The notes beneath the pieces are model-generated. The model did no database searches. It was not told the origin of the DNA and saw only the letters and a program-made list of their open reading frames with translations. A stretch of DNA of 64,000 nt from Rugalucina vietnamica. Its lineage: Eukaryota > Mollusca > Bivalvia > Lucinida > Lucinidae. This document shows positions 35,893 through 47,914 of this stretch, in pieces (the stretch's first letter is position 1; the number at the start of each line of letters is the position of its first letter). The stretch lies in the NCBI GenBank assembly GCA_964017185.1, contig OZ024876.1, positions 15,698,226-15,762,225 on the forward strand, in the 5' to 3' direction. A program made the translations under genes and the position numbers.

Positions 35893-35936
35893 TTAATTCG
35901 GTCTTTAACTTTATTCAGTTATGTTTTATTCTTCTA

Positions 35937-36096
35937 ATTCACCATTTTTGCATTATCGGCTGGTTTCCTGCTGACTAAAATCAATATTGGAAAGACAGGT
36001 AGCCAGTAACCCCACTCAGGGGGTTCTGGTTACCTGTGTTTCCAATATTGATTTTTTTAAAGCTGGGAACCAGCCGATAATGCAAAAATGGTGAAT
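35937..36096. mobile_element. 160-bp hairpin MITE
   Basis: ATTCACCATTTTTGCATTAT at the left is exactly mirrored at the right. The pairing continues through CGGCTGGTT and AATCAATATTGG to a small loop around CCCCACTCAGGGGG. It is nearly all stem. Confidence 0.85.
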
Positions 36097-36489
36097 ATAT
36101 ATACAATGATAGAAAGATAATTCTTTTCATAAACAATGCTTTGCACAAATATAAATAAGTTTATTTCATAAGTCCAAACGGCTTGTGAGCCTACGAGAAA
36201 ACTTCACGTACACATTCAACGGCGACAGTGCAGTACAACAACACATTCAATGGAAACACCTAATTTCAATAGTTCTTTCTTTCTTTATACACTGCAACAC
36301 ACTCTCGCGAATATCATGTACAGGTGCGCCCTTCAAAGATCTAGAAAAGGTTGATAGAAGAAAGTTATAATGAGTTTCGTAAGGCTAAAACCTATGGCAT
36401 TGTTAGTAAGAAGAAGAAGTAAAAAGTTATAAAATCATATAAGCTTATAAAAACAACATATCTTGGGGTTATGGCATAATGTGTTTAAG
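36097..36489. other. no recognisable feature
   Basis: No supported gene or repeat. Confidence 0.55.
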
Positions 36490-37375
36490 GCTGCCAATGG
36501 CAGAAGTTAACGTAGTTATGTCTTTTTATAGGACATGCGATGTTGGGAGGTTGTTCCACTGCACGATTGCTAATGGGAAAACGAGTACTTATATAGTGGT
36601 TTGCAGTTATTTAATATGAATAAACTGGTATGGGTGTGATGTAAGATAGTAGTGTTATCTCGACTAAACCATGTACTATTTTATAGAAATCTATGAGGCG
36701 TACATCTGCACATCTTTGTTTTAATGAACTCCATCCTAAAGTGTTGGTCCTCTGAGTCACACTACCGTATGATGAGTATTCATGACAGCTTCAATCTTGT
36801 TTATGTTTTAATTGGTAAAAGGGGCTCCATACTGGGAAGACACACTCTACATACCTTACAAGAGTTTGATATGCTGTTTGGTGTTTATACATTAATTTTT
36901 AGTCAAGTGTCTTATTTTGAATTTCTAGTCACATTTTGGATATGATGGTTCCAGTTTAGATTTACCAATGTCAAGGACATTATACTTTTTACAAGGACCT
37001 TACCATTTTGAACATATTGGGTTTTGATCGGACTTGAGATTTACAGATATGCATGACTTGGCACTTGCTATGAATGAAGTGCATTTTTCAATTATTTTCC
37101 AAGTGTTCCAGTTTTATGAGGTTCTGCTGATGGGTATGTGAACCATCTTTGCTGCTTACTGTCAGATATACAGCTGTATCTCCTGACCTGTGAGGTTATT
37201 TTGTCGATCAAGTCATTTATGTTAACAAAGAAAAGGATTGGTCCAAGGACCAATCCTTGGGGTACACCCGACGTGACCAGAATCTCTGACGATTTTCCCC
37301 TCCAAGGGCCACTCACTGTGTACGTCCGAGTAGGAGTGCTTTAATCCAGCCGAGACCAATTTCCCTCCTGGCGCA

Positions 37376-37430
37376 CCCCCTGGTGAAGTATTGTCAATTT
37401 GGCGTATCACCAGTAAAACATTCAGATTCA
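37376..37430. repeat. short dispersed repeat M, copy 2, inside the RT fragment
   Basis: CCCCTGGTGAAGTATTGTC to CCAGTAAAACATTCAGATTC matches 12296-12348 over about 50 bp. It falls between RT motif A and motif B of the surrounding LINE. Confidence 0.7.
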
Positions 37431-37650
37431 GATTGTTTTGAGTTATCCCATGATGTTAGAACTTGAAAAAAATAGCTTGGTGTGACTGATCTTGGAAAAA
37501 GCCTTATTAAAATCCAGGAGAATTAGTTCAGTTTGTTGACTTTGAAAATGGAAAGACATCTTACTAGTTCGTTATTGCATTGGATGACTTTGGTTTTGCA
37601 TGACCTCTTTCATTATGTCATATAACAGTACGTTATGTTTGTTTAGATGC

Positions 37651-38058
37651 TTAGTTCAGTTTGACGCAATGACGTGTTCCATCTGTTTGCAACATATCTC
37701 TACATACTACCATTCGATGACATTTCGATAACTGCACACATCCAGGTATTATTACAAGTATTCTTTTTTCAAAACTTGCAGTTGTCCAGTGAAACGCCCT
37801 GTATGAATCTGTTATAAGCCTGCCAAATCGCGAAGCTTCCAATGTTGCAGTTAGCGGGCTGCAAATTTCTAGATAATAAAAATGAAACTGATATCCTTTC
37901 AGAGCAGTGAACATATTGATGAGAAAGGGGTTGGGCCATATTGCGCTTTCAGCTACTTGAGCCTCTTCAGTGATCCCATAGATTTGGCAACATGAAGCCA
38001 AAGAGTAGCTTGTTTTTAACATGCTTTTAATCTCATCTAAACTATCATAATCCATCAT
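37651..38058 (-). CDS. unrecognised 135-codon frame between LINE pieces
   Basis: It starts MMDYDSLDEIKSMLKTSYSL and runs 135 codons without a stop. It is hydrophobic to mixed in composition, has no RT motif and matches no family that I can name. It lies within the LINE on the same strand but is additional to the RT order. It may be a piece of another element inserted there, or chance. Low confidence as a gene. Confidence 0.2.
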   Translation of the reverse strand: MMDYDSLDEIKSMLKTSYSLASCCQIYGITEEAQVAESAIWPNPFLINMFTALKGYQFHFYYLEICSPLTATLEASRFGRLITDSYRAFHWTTASFEKRILVIIPGCVQLSKCHRMVVCRDMLQTDGTRHCVKLN

Positions 38059-38277
38059 CTTTCATCTACACAGCTATCATCTTTTAATATTGTACTATCA
38101 GCTATTCTTTGACTTTTGTAGCTCAGGCTAGCGCAACTGCCTAGAATTCCTACGAGGGCGTGTGCAATATATACAGTGAAAAAGAAAGAAAGAAAGAAAT
38201 ATGCAAGTTATGGAGGTGGGTCTGTAGTTGCCAGGATCGCATGTGTCGCTTTTCTTTTCTTTTTTTCTTTCTTTCTT

Positions 38278-38280
<3 letters not shown>

Positions 38281-38312
<32 letters not shown>
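38281..38312. repeat. poly-T tract (poly-Lys expansion within the LINE frame)
   Basis: 32 T, preceded by CTTT repeats (38240-38280). On the minus strand the tract falls at the FKKG position of the RT finger region, so it looks like slippage expansion of AAA/AAG lysine codons. Confidence 0.9.
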
Positions 38313-38313
<1 letters not shown>

Positions 38314-38369
38314 AAGAGTGGGGTGACGATAGCCTTCTTCCAGTCTCAAGGTTTCTGGTAACTGGTAAG

Positions 38370-41264
38370 TGTGTAATTATTGCTGGTATGTTGCTTTAAA
38401 AGTATGGAGGCTACTTCATCTTTCAAGGATCTGAACAAACACTATCTTGCTTTTATTCTTGCAATGACAGCGCAACTGCACAGGGTGCTGCAGTATGAAA
38501 AGATAAATATAACTAATGTTATGGTGTAAAATATAAGAAAAAAAGAAAGGTTGGGCTAATGAATTGTCTTCTAAAAGTGGGATGACTTGTATTTTAAAGC
38601 GGGGTAAGTTTTCTTCTAAAAGCGGGAAGACTTGTCTTTGGGCGGCATTTATTGTAGGGATAGTGGTCTTGGGGACTTTGTCTTTGGGGCGAGTTGTCCT
38701 AATTCCAAGGCGATTTCGCATTTCAGTACTACCGCTATTTTAAAAAAAATAAATAAATAAATAAAATTAACGCAAATATTGTTATTGTGTTTTCAGTTTA
38801 ATAAAATATACAATTATAAACATTTTGCAACTAAAATTTCTTGATTTATCGATAAAATGTCGATTTTAACAGTTTTTCGCGTTACTTTCTGGTGGCGTAT
38901 AACTCCGTTTTCCGGTGTTGTAAGGCACTTCCTGTTGACATCGTGGTTTATTTTGGAAATTTTGGCGAGGTTTGTTTCCAAACGCAGAACCGTTTAACTT
39001 GCTGAATCAATTAAATTATTTCTTCCTTCTCTTTCCTAGATGTTTTATTTTCATGTTTTACTAGTCGATATTCGGTATGAATTTGATAATCTTACATTTG
39101 CGATTTACAACTTTTGTTCAATGGAATAGTAAATTCACCCGTTCGTGACATGTCAACACGTATGGTGTATTGACCATGTCAACAGCATTTTCAAGAATTC
39201 AATGTGTTTTGATAAGGCATCACTGTTTTGACTTAATTGATAAGAAGCAAGGTTTTTGTGTGATTTTATTTATGCAATAGTCATTTGTCACCACGTCCCC
39301 ACCCCCCCACACACACAGACAGGGAATAGTGGAGATTTTGACATTTGGTCCAGCAAATCCAGCTAAAAGCGCCACCCTGAAGGGACTGCTTGTTGATAAA
39401 AACAATGGTGCTTCACCCTGCAGCCTGGTCCTTTTCATTTCACACCCCTTTATGCCTATATAAACCAAACCCCTGTTATTTCTCCCGTGCTGACCTGGTA
39501 GAAATTTGGTCAAAGCCCCGCTCATTTCCACAGCTATCCCCAGCCTGTCTCCAGGGGTTTGGGAGCCGCGGTTACACATGTCAGACTAGCGCATTTATAC
39601 TTATTATATTTTGTGTCTTATTTCAGTGGAGAGCAGACTCATTAAAGTGCCAACATGAACACAGAATATTAAGAAGAATTTTATTGACGTGTATCAGATG
39701 TTGAGACTGCCAAAAAGCGTTAGTTGTATCTACTGGAAACATTGAGTGTTTTACAAATGTTTCTTGGATATGCAGCTACTGCTGGAAACCAGCAACCAAT
39801 ATCTGACCAAAAAAGATAGGAAAAAACAACAACATAATTTGATAATGCACTTAAGCAGTCAAATATTTCACAAGTGACTGAAAAATGTTATTCTTTGTGA
39901 ATACTTGGAGTTTTCTACAATAATGAATCTAGTTCCCAGTGAAGTTAACCCTCTAAGAGTGTAAATATTCATCATACCAGTCTGAATCAGGGTTAATATA
40001 CATAATTCTGCGGAACTTCATTGGCTTTGGAGGAGACAAGCACAACTTTGGAATAGGTTGCCTTTTTGTGGAGGTGTATAATTTGAAGACCACACCCAAG
40101 ATTGTGATTGTTCCTTCAAATATGGTAAACATGATACTCTGTGCCTCCTGATGCTTGTAGGAGACTGACGGGTCATTCAAATGAGTGATTGGTGATCGGA
40201 GCAGCAGTAGGCATTGGTGGAGACTTGAAGAGCCAGCTCAGAGTGAGTATCATTAGTGTTAATCGTAGCTTTTTGCATTTTTTTCCTGTTGCTGTTCATT
40301 CAATTTTGAGTATGAATTGATACTCGTCAAGTTTTTAGGACCAGCTTCTGCAATGTCATAGCATCAAACAGTTCTGCCATTTAGATGAGGAACACTAAAA
40401 TGATGGCTTCATTGGCTTTAAAGAACAAGAAAAATAGAAAACAAAGGATTGCTTTAGTTTTTATTGATACTTTTTGTTTAAATTTTATTCGGATAACCTT
40501 TGTATTCACCAGTGAAATTGATTTACTGTTCTAAAAATATTGATGTGAAGGTCAAAATCTAAATATAAGCTAGACTTTGTCACAATCATGTTAACTAAAA
40601 AATTTAGTCAAGGCTAAAACCAAACAGAAAATTATATTTTTTATTTCTCTTATGAATTGTGATAATTTCCTATCAGGCATGCAAACGAACAATTTAAATA
40701 TAAAGCTTTACTTTACAAGGTAAAAAGTATAGCTTCACACAACAAAATCACTCAGAATGTTATTCAGAATTTTATGTTCACTTTTCTTGTTTTTATTCAA
40801 AGGGAGATAATCAAAATATAACTATGACCTGTGTATGCCACCATACAATTGTAAAAGGAACTATTTCAACAAAGTCAAATGGCTGAATTTTTGCAACTTT
40901 TTTTGGAATGATTTTGTGATTTCTGAAGGAGGAAGCATCCCCGAGACAGACTTTTCAGTAGAAATACTTTCAGAGCATGTACTCAGAAGCAGTATGATGA
41001 CTTGTACACATCTATTTTTCTAATCTTGATACTAAAAACTATTGTTGGACGAAAGTTTTGAGAGGGTACTATATTTTGGATTTTTTTGTTTAAATTCTAG
41101 TTTTCTTAACTTGCTTTTCATTTGAAGGTGGCTAGGAAATAGTCTTAAATTACATGGCCATTAGGTATTCCCATTAAACTTTGCCATTTTTACAAATTCA
41201 AACTTTTATTTTTTTCAAGTACCCCACCCACTTTTTGTCATCGGCGAACCCTTAACACTTACAA
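38370..41264. other. no supported gene
   Basis: 2.9 kb with short frames only. There is an AAAT-rich tract at 38742-38764 and a C-rich/ACAC tract at 39297-39317. A possible acceptor TTATTTCAG at about 39627 lacks coding support. Confidence 0.5.
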
Positions 41265-41530
41265 AGATCTCTGAAACTGCTTGTAAAGCCATATCTCTAA
41301 GAAGGGGGGAGCAATGTGTATATAAAAATACAGATCATATGAACATATAGCCACCATGTCCATAAATGATAAAAACCCTTCAAAAAAACTCTGAAACCAG
41401 TAGACTGATTTCAAAAAAAAAACTTGGCCTTAAGCAATAATGACTCGATACTACAATATTATGTATATAAATCGAAACCCTGTAATGACCATGTCCTACT
41501 TTACGACAAGGTGATGAAATAACATTTAAA
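41265..41530 (+). repeat. decayed element D core
   Basis: GATAAAAACCCTTCAAAAA, ACTTGGCCTTAAGCAATAAT and a TGTATATAAATCGAAACCCT string follow the order of the element D core unit at 57640-58080 with many substitutions. Confidence 0.6.
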
Positions 41531-41757
41531 TTTCAGAACAACAAATGATGCCACTTTTTTATTTTTGATCCAGAATGAAAGTCGGATGCGTGGCAAATAA
41601 AACAGATAAGGGAGATACCTGACTAATTATTCTCAGCCGTATAGAAAAGTAAATGCAGCATATTTTCATAATTGAGTCAATTGATATGACACTTTGTGTC
41701 ATATCTTTTCTTGTTAGCTTAAAAACCCGATGCATGCTAAAAATAGCGTGGTTCTAT
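41531..41757. other. no recognisable feature
   Basis: No supported gene or repeat. Confidence 0.6.
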
Positions 41758-41865
41758 AGAATACAAGGATGACTTTTAAAAAAGCTAGAAGCGGCTCGTT
41801 TAGCATTATGTTTTATGATCACATATATTAACGATTAAAGTTGTATGCTAGTGGTGTCTGAGACA
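41758..41865 (-). repeat. dispersed repeat I, copy 2 (inverse)
   Basis: ATACAAGGATGACTTTTAAA, CTAGAAGCGGCTCGTTTAGC and GTATGCTAGTGG are the inverse of 18464-18600. Confidence 0.75.
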
Positions 41866-43232
41866 GCAAATATCTGATTTTAATATATGAACGTTTGCTA
41901 AATCGTCAAGAAATCATCTTGAATACTTTTGTAGGTCGGTGCGCGTTCCAAGTGTGCTTAAAATTTTCTTTAAACTCTTTAGCGTGTTGTGATTTTTCAT
42001 ACGAATTGCGCGCATTTGTTTCGGTTTTAAGATATTTCATTCTAAATTTTGTACAGAAACAATACAAAAACATGCAATCAACAACATGATCAGAATGAAA
42101 GCGTATCTTTTCCTAGCATTGTAAACAATGAAGCTTGCATCTTGTTTTGAATAGTCTACAAGCATTACCGATAGAGTTTTGAAAATAAAGAAAATAAATA
42201 TTGTGTACGGAGGCTCATGCACATTTGGTTTATACGCTAACGTGTGGTGTTCTCTAATATCATCATGTTTACTTAGAACGCACGGCAAAACGTTCCCGAA
42301 TTTTGTTTGGCTGTAATTTGAAAATAAAAGTTTTCACCCTAAATACTCGTTATGTTAAGTATATTACAGCGCAGACTGATACAAGATCACAAGACAATTG
42401 ACGAAATGTAGATATAAACTTGATTAAGTTGTTTGGAAGCAAACTCGATTTGGTAACAACATGCATGTACATCGAGGCAATGAACTCTTTTGTTTCAGAG
42501 TCACGGTTGACGATTCGATAATGCCTCACTGTATACATTGTTGTCCAGTCGATCTGACCTCCAATCAGTACAATCCCTTTTTTCAACGAGTCGTGTCGTG
42601 TTGGATCAATTTACGCTTTTTGGTTGCATGTAACACAGGAAGATCGTACCCGAATATGGTTTGGCAGTAGGCCTAGTTTGAAAAATTAAATGAAGTAACA
42701 AACAAACTTGCAATTTTATTTTCAACATGTTTAAGTAATATACCCGACAAAATAAACGCAATGATGAGATTTTTCCATTAAGTCTTCATTAATTGCTCAA
42801 ATTCAAAATGTTGATTTTTTTTATTTATAATTTTATCTTGATAAAATTCACGTACAGAGTACTAAAATTTATTTTCTTTAAAACTTTTGTTGTTTGTCTT
42901 TAAACACTCCAATCTGATCAGCCATGCATGATCGTATTAGATCATTAAAATTATGATTGAACGTTTCGCGTTATAAGGTTTATCTCCGGTAAGGAATTGT
43001 TTAACTTTTGCTCCGGGTTTCAGTAAGTTAATCGGCACCCAGGGTGCTCCATCGTCGGACAGCTTACTGAATCTGTTGAGTCCTCTTATTTGCTTCATCA
43101 GGGTGGTTATCATGATTTATTTGTTTGTCCTTGATGATTCATTGACTAGGAAGAGATTCACCACGAGGACCGAACGACTAACTAAATGTTGTGAACCACT
43201 GCTGAAGACCAGGGTGAAGTTAGGCGCCTGTA
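41866..43232. other. no recognisable feature
   Basis: AT-rich with no supported gene or repeat. Confidence 0.55.
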
Positions 43233-43545
43233 ATACCGGTTTAAGCCTCCCAGTAATTTTATATTACTGATCGTTCCAAGGCGATAGTTCTGTTGTGGTT
43301 CTATTTGTTCTCTGTTTTGGAGTCGATTTTTGTACTGTTTGAACCTTATGCATGTTTCCGTATTTTTATTTAAGTTAGGTAACTGAGTAACCGCCTTTTG
43401 GGAAATAACTCCTCACTCAGTCGGCTTTCGATATGTTGTCTACCTAATTGTCGGTTTAGTTTTTCCCACCGCGGTTTTTGGAGTAGGCGTTTCTTACTGA
43501 TTGCGTTTTTTTCCTGATCATTGTCTAATTGTACCTTTCTTGAAA
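43233..43545 (+). repeat. dispersed repeat F, copy 2
   Basis: TACCGGTTTAAGCCTCCCAG, TACTGATCGTTCCAAGGCGA, CGGTTTTTGGAGTAG and TCCTGATCATTG follow the same order as 18673-18998. Confidence 0.8.
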
Positions 43546-44001
43546 AGGATGTCAAATGACATGAGGTGCCCACGCCTTTAGAACCCGTCTTTGAACAACA
43601 TAAAGATAAAAGAGGGAGACAATATGTGTCTGAGTACCTTCCGGACTGTACTCAAAACATTCCATACACCTACAGCAATAATTGTAAGGAGAGGGTAAAA
43701 TGATAAAATTTTAATGCGACTTTAAACATTTGACCCCACATGGTTTATAGCAGAGTTTTTTTAAGATACTGTGACTCCGGAAATTTTTGCGTGACTTTTG
43801 TTTCGCGAATTTTCTTTTTCCGAATTATTAGCGAATTCATGTATTCGCTGGTGAGTGTCCATGTATTCTTTAAAGTTTATAGTGACTCTTTATTAGCGAG
43901 AACTTGGAATTCGCGAGGCAACCAATTCGCGAATATTAGCGAAAATTAAGTTCTAACGAATATTTCCGGATCTACAGTATGCGATACGTACCTTAATAAT
44001 A
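43546..44001. other. unassigned, with CGAAT/ATTCG-rich inverted motifs
   Basis: 43780-43975 contains repeated TTCGCGAATT, TTAGCGAATTC and AATTCGCGA strings in both orientations, suggesting a decayed palindromic element with no clean ends. Confidence 0.4.
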
Positions 44002-44219
44002 TGAGCCGCATAATGAAAAACCCGGATTTTTGCATATGCGAAAACAAAGGCGCAGATCAGCTGTGCAGTAACTGCACAACTGATCAGCGCCTTTGTTTTC
44101 GCTACTTGGTTAGTACAATTCCTCTATTAATTGTAACCAAAATTTCAAGCATCTAGCTTGCTTTTGTCGTCGCACCCGGTCGGAAACCCAGAAGACCGGT
44201 TTTCTCACGTCGAGGCTCA
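44002..44219 (+). mobile_element. MITE family A copy
   Basis: TGAGCCGCATAATGAAAAAC at the left and TTTTCTCACGTCGAGGCTCA at the right. The core palindrome CAAAGGCGCAGATCAGC/GCTGATCAGCGCCTTTG is well kept. Both ends abut TA (44000-44001 and 44220-44221), a possible two-base duplication. Confidence 0.88.
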
Positions 44220-44258
44220 TATGTCTTTAAAATTATATCATTACTTGTGATTTTTATG

Positions 44259-44318
<60 letters not shown>
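44259..44318. repeat. poly-A tract (60)
   Basis: An uninterrupted homopolymer about 40 bp beyond the MITE. Confidence 0.98.
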
Positions 44319-44320
<2 letters not shown>

Positions 44321-45740
44321 GATACACGGTACCCTTTCGTTTCTTATTTTGTCGGATGCAGTTACACGATTGCATTTACATCGTCTTAAAGACATGTTCT
44401 TCAGTGAAACCTTGCATATCTTTTAAATTCTGGTGTTGATTTTCATTGCGACTGACCGGGTGGGATTCAAATGTACAAGTGGCATAAAATGTACAGTTTT
44501 AATTCTCAATACAATGATTAATGCTTGTGTTTGGACCCTTTTGAAAACCCTTGTATGTACTCAGACACTTATTTCTACCATATTGTATCTGCATTTTATT
44601 CGAACAGGCGTTCTACCCTTTGACACCTGTTTAAAAATCGAGTGTATACAGCGAATAATCCCTGTAAACCGTAAAACATTTTAAGCATAATTTCAATTAC
44701 TATAACGGTCATGACCGATCAAATTTGAGATTCTAAAGACGAACAGCATCGTTTCAACTTCATAAGCTTCTTAAATAATGCAAAGAATATTGTAATCCCA
44801 GCTTAACGGCCTAGGGGATTTAATGCCTGATTTCGGCCTCATGGCATAACTATCACATGCAAATTACACATGTTGCCATGGCAACGCTCCGAAAACCATA
44901 GAAATACCACTTTTTGCAATTTTGGGTCTATTTTTCTTCATTTTACATCATTTTCTACTATCGGCCCACGCGACGAACAATTTCTTATTATGAAATAATT
45001 ATGATGTACCATCCAGATATATTGTATGCAAAATATCATTTTGTTGGTCATGTGGGCCGGCACATAAAATTAAAAATGTGTTCAGAAATGGTCCAAAAAT
45101 GCCAAAAAGTGCAAAATGTGCTCTATTAATGGTTCTTGTAGGATAAATGGAGTACTTGTTCTGGTTTTTAAAAGACGAAACATATGGCTGTTAAAGGAAT
45201 AGTTTTCTCGACTAAATTCCAAAATTTATTTTTAGCAAAATATGAGGCAAAAAGACTCAAACGCCCTAGGCCTTTCAAACACGTACATGTATTCGAATCT
45301 TGGATTTATGGTACCTTTGAATGATCACTTCAAAACATGTTCGTTGGTTGAAAGATGACTTTATGTTATGTGTAAAGAACAGATATTCGAGTACTTCAAA
45401 TATAAATTTTAGCAAGATTAGATGAGGTCTTAGATAAAAAAAGTAAGAAAGTTGGTTGCGTCCCGGTCATGTCATACAGGGTGTATTTTTTTCTGCCTCT
45501 GTTAAGTCACGACGTGCATACACATGTACCGACCAGCCAATAATGTTTTAGTTTGGATATTGGATTATCTTTCCACGTGTGTTCATGAACTGAAATGAAA
45601 AGATGATTCAATCACAATGTTAACATTGTCTTATTTAAGCCCTCAAACTTCTATGAACCGCCCCTTATAGCATGTTACAAATAACATGATATAATTTTCT
45701 TGTTAGATAAAAAAAGCAATATTCTGAGAAATGATAAAAA
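44319..45740. other. no recognisable feature
   Basis: AT-rich with no supported gene or repeat. Confidence 0.55.
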
Positions 45741-45744
45741 AAAT

Positions 45745-46087
45745 AAAGAAATAATAGTCCGCCATCTTGGATTTAACCGGAAGTTGAATTAGTTTCAAAC
45801 AAATTGCGATTTGTCTTTTGGTATAATTTTTAATTTATTTATGCTGAACACTGTGTTGCCTTTTAACCAAAGATCCTGAGATTTGTTCCAGCCTGTATGT
45901 TAAAAGAATGAATTTCATGACCAAACCCGCCATCTTTAATCAAACCAGAAGTAAATAGTTTGGCGCATGCGTATCGGGCAAACCTTTCACGTAATCACAT
46001 ACTTTAATTTTCACATTAAAGACAAAAATCGCCTGATATTGTTTGATGTAGATGAGCGATTTCGTGACATTGACCAAAATAAAATAA

Positions 46088-46162
<75 letters not shown>

Positions 46163-46390
46163 GAAATTCTGCGGTCCGCCATCTTGGATTTAATCGGAAG
46201 TTGAATTATGTTGGAACGAAAAGCACTTGGTTTGTCTTTGTACATCATTTCTGATTTATTTGTGATGAAAATCGTGTTGACTCTGATGCTTTTCAACAAA
46301 AGATCCTGAGATATTTCCCAGCCTGTATGCTAAAAAAGTGAAATTAATGACCAAATCCGCCATCTTAAATCAAACCGGAAGTTTATTTTT
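45745..46390 (+). repeat. tandem duplication K with four CGCCATCTT...CCGGAAGT modules
   Basis: A unit of about 240 bp at 45745-45960 is repeated at 46160-46390, including AAAGATCCTGAGAT and CAGCCTGTATG. Each unit begins and ends with CCGCCATCTT followed seven bases later by ACCGGAAGT or a one-base variant, at 45759, 45928, 46176 and 46357. The sequence between the units includes the A-run and AAT-run at 46090-46162. Confidence 0.82.
46090..46162. repeat. poly-A followed by (AAT)n
   Basis: About 43 A, then about seven AAT triplets, then A-rich sequence. Frames reading it as Lys/Asn homopolymers are artefacts. Confidence 0.97.
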
Positions 46391-46543
46391 TTCAGAATGC
46401 CTCCATATCTAAAATCGTTTGTATAAGTAATGTCCTTTTCATTTAGTCTCGTACCATAAATAGCAGCTTTTTTTACAAATCGGCTGGACTATGATCTGCA
46501 TGCTTAGCAGAAACCGTGAAATGCACGCAAACACAGCTGCATT

Positions 46544-46772
46544 TGAGCCGCCACATGGGAAAACCATCAATCTGCCTAGGCGAAAACAAAGGCGCAGATC
46601 AGCTTCGCGGTAACCGCGAAGCTGATAAGCTCTTTTGTATTCGCTACTCGGATAGTACAATTCCTCTTCCACCGAAATTTCAAGCTTCTAGCTCTTTTTT
46701 GTTACTATGCAGGCCGGTTTGTGTCAGACCTGTTCGAAAACCACATTGTTGGTTTTCGTACGAGACGGCTCA
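46544..46772 (+). mobile_element. MITE family A copy
   Basis: TGAGCCGCCACATGGGAAAA to ATTGTTGGTTTTCGTACG...GGCTCA. The central GCAGATCAGCTTCGCGGT and its inverse form a perfect-looking hairpin. Confidence 0.9.
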
Positions 46773-46833
46773 TTTATATGTCACGAGTATCACACACAAT
46801 ACCACGACAATGAAACTGATCCGGGTAAAGGCA

Positions 46834-47101
46834 TTACGAAAACTAGCCCATGCAATAAGGAGAGATTTTTTGAGCTTTAAAAATTGAAAATTTTCAGCTG
46901 AAAATTTTGATATTTTTCTTATTTTTGCTCAAAACATAGATTGTTGGTACACGCCAAGGCGGTTCTAACGAGTACCCACAATCTATGTTTTGGAGCAAAA
47001 AAAAAAAAAAAGGAAAAATATGCATGCCCCTGCATACCACACTTTTGCTATATAAAAGAGGGGTATGAGGAGGTATACATTTCACGGGCATGTTTTCCTG
47101 A
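46834..47101 (+). mobile_element. MITE family B copy with both ends
   Basis: The left end TTACGAAAACTAGCCCATGC is mirrored imperfectly by GGGCATGTTTTCCTGA at the right. An internal hairpin pairs AAAACATAGATTGT with ACAATCTATGTTTT around a GCCAAGGCGGTTCTAACGAG loop. The other recognised copies are at 9901, 47915, 52008, 52647, 56970, 57091 and 60210. Confidence 0.82.
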
Positions 47102-47183
47102 TGACCGGAAAATTCGGACTTTGGCAAAAATCGGACCTCGACCACTGGTCAATTATGACCCCGCAAATGATCAATGATTTTTA

Positions 47184-47897
47184 ACTCGACTGCACGAAGT
47201 GCATAGAGCTTTTGCAGTCACCCCGGTCGTCCACGTTCCCGTTCCCGTGCGCGTGCGCGTTCCCGTGCGCATCACACTCGCGTTAAAGTTTTCTAGAAGT
47301 CCATATCTTGACAACCACTCATCAGAAAGCATTCGTACTTTGACCATAGATACCCTGTAGGGTTAGCTTTCATTCCGTGGCATCGGGCCCCTGGGTCCAG
47401 GCCAGGGGTGGGGCTGGAGGTTATAATCTAGAACACCTTCAAAAATGGCAATTCGTGTGTTAAAGTTTTCTAGAAGTCCATATCTTGGCAACCACTCATC
47501 AGAAAGCATTGATACTTGGGCCATTGACACCCTGTAGGGTCGGCTTTCATTCCATGGCATCAGATCCCTGGGTCCTTGCCAGGGGATGGGGCTAGAGATT
47601 AAAATCTAGAACACCATTAATAATAATGGCTTTTCTGTGATATAGTATTCTAGTAGTCTATATCTTGAAAACTTTTTATCAGAGGGCTTTCATACTCGGA
47701 CCATAGGTACCCTGTAGGGTTGATTTTCATTTCATGGCATCGAATCTCTGGATCCATGCCTGGGGGATGGGGCTGGAGGTTAAAAACTAGAACACTGTAA
47801 AAATAGATGTACTGCTGTGTAACTTTTACAAGGAGTCCATATTTTGACAACAACTTATCATAAAGCATTCATACTTCATATACTTTAGGTTCCATGA
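47184..47897 (+). mobile_element. element E, copy 2, truncated
   Basis: CTCGACTGCACGAAGTGCAT start, the CCGTGCGCGTGCGCG tract, then four 160-bp-type units. It stops before the 130-bp units. Sequence agreement with copy 3 is high unit by unit. Confidence 0.85.
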
Positions 47898-47914
47898 AGC
47901 TAAAATAAGAAAAA

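Larger units (their letters stand above)
36490..38365 (-). mobile_element. CR1/jockey-like non-LTR fragment with two internal insertions
   Basis: On the minus strand the RT parts occur in the right order but interrupted. WKKAIVTPLF followed by an expanded Lys run and then NYRPTSITC lies at 38360-38215. A decayed finger region lies at about 37640-37560, and motif A (ILLDFNKAFSKISH) at about 37540-37500. WIKALLLGRTQ lies at about 37345 and motif B (SGVPQGLVLGPILFFVNIND) at about 37270. The C-terminal DFYKIVHGL and QWNNLP regions are at 36690-36540. Foreign segments sit at about 37360-37432 (repeat M) and 37645-38100. The catalytic FADD block is not intact. A dead copy. Confidence 0.8.

Noticed and set aside
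39220..39704. Overlapping frames of 104-119 codons on both strands
   Set aside because: Frames on opposite strands overlap, and neither shows a family signature, a good start context or splice sites.
46516..46887. 123-codon frame (HMGKPSICLGENKGADQLRG...)
   Set aside because: It is the translation of MITE family A. The same peptide pieces appear at the other copies with stops.
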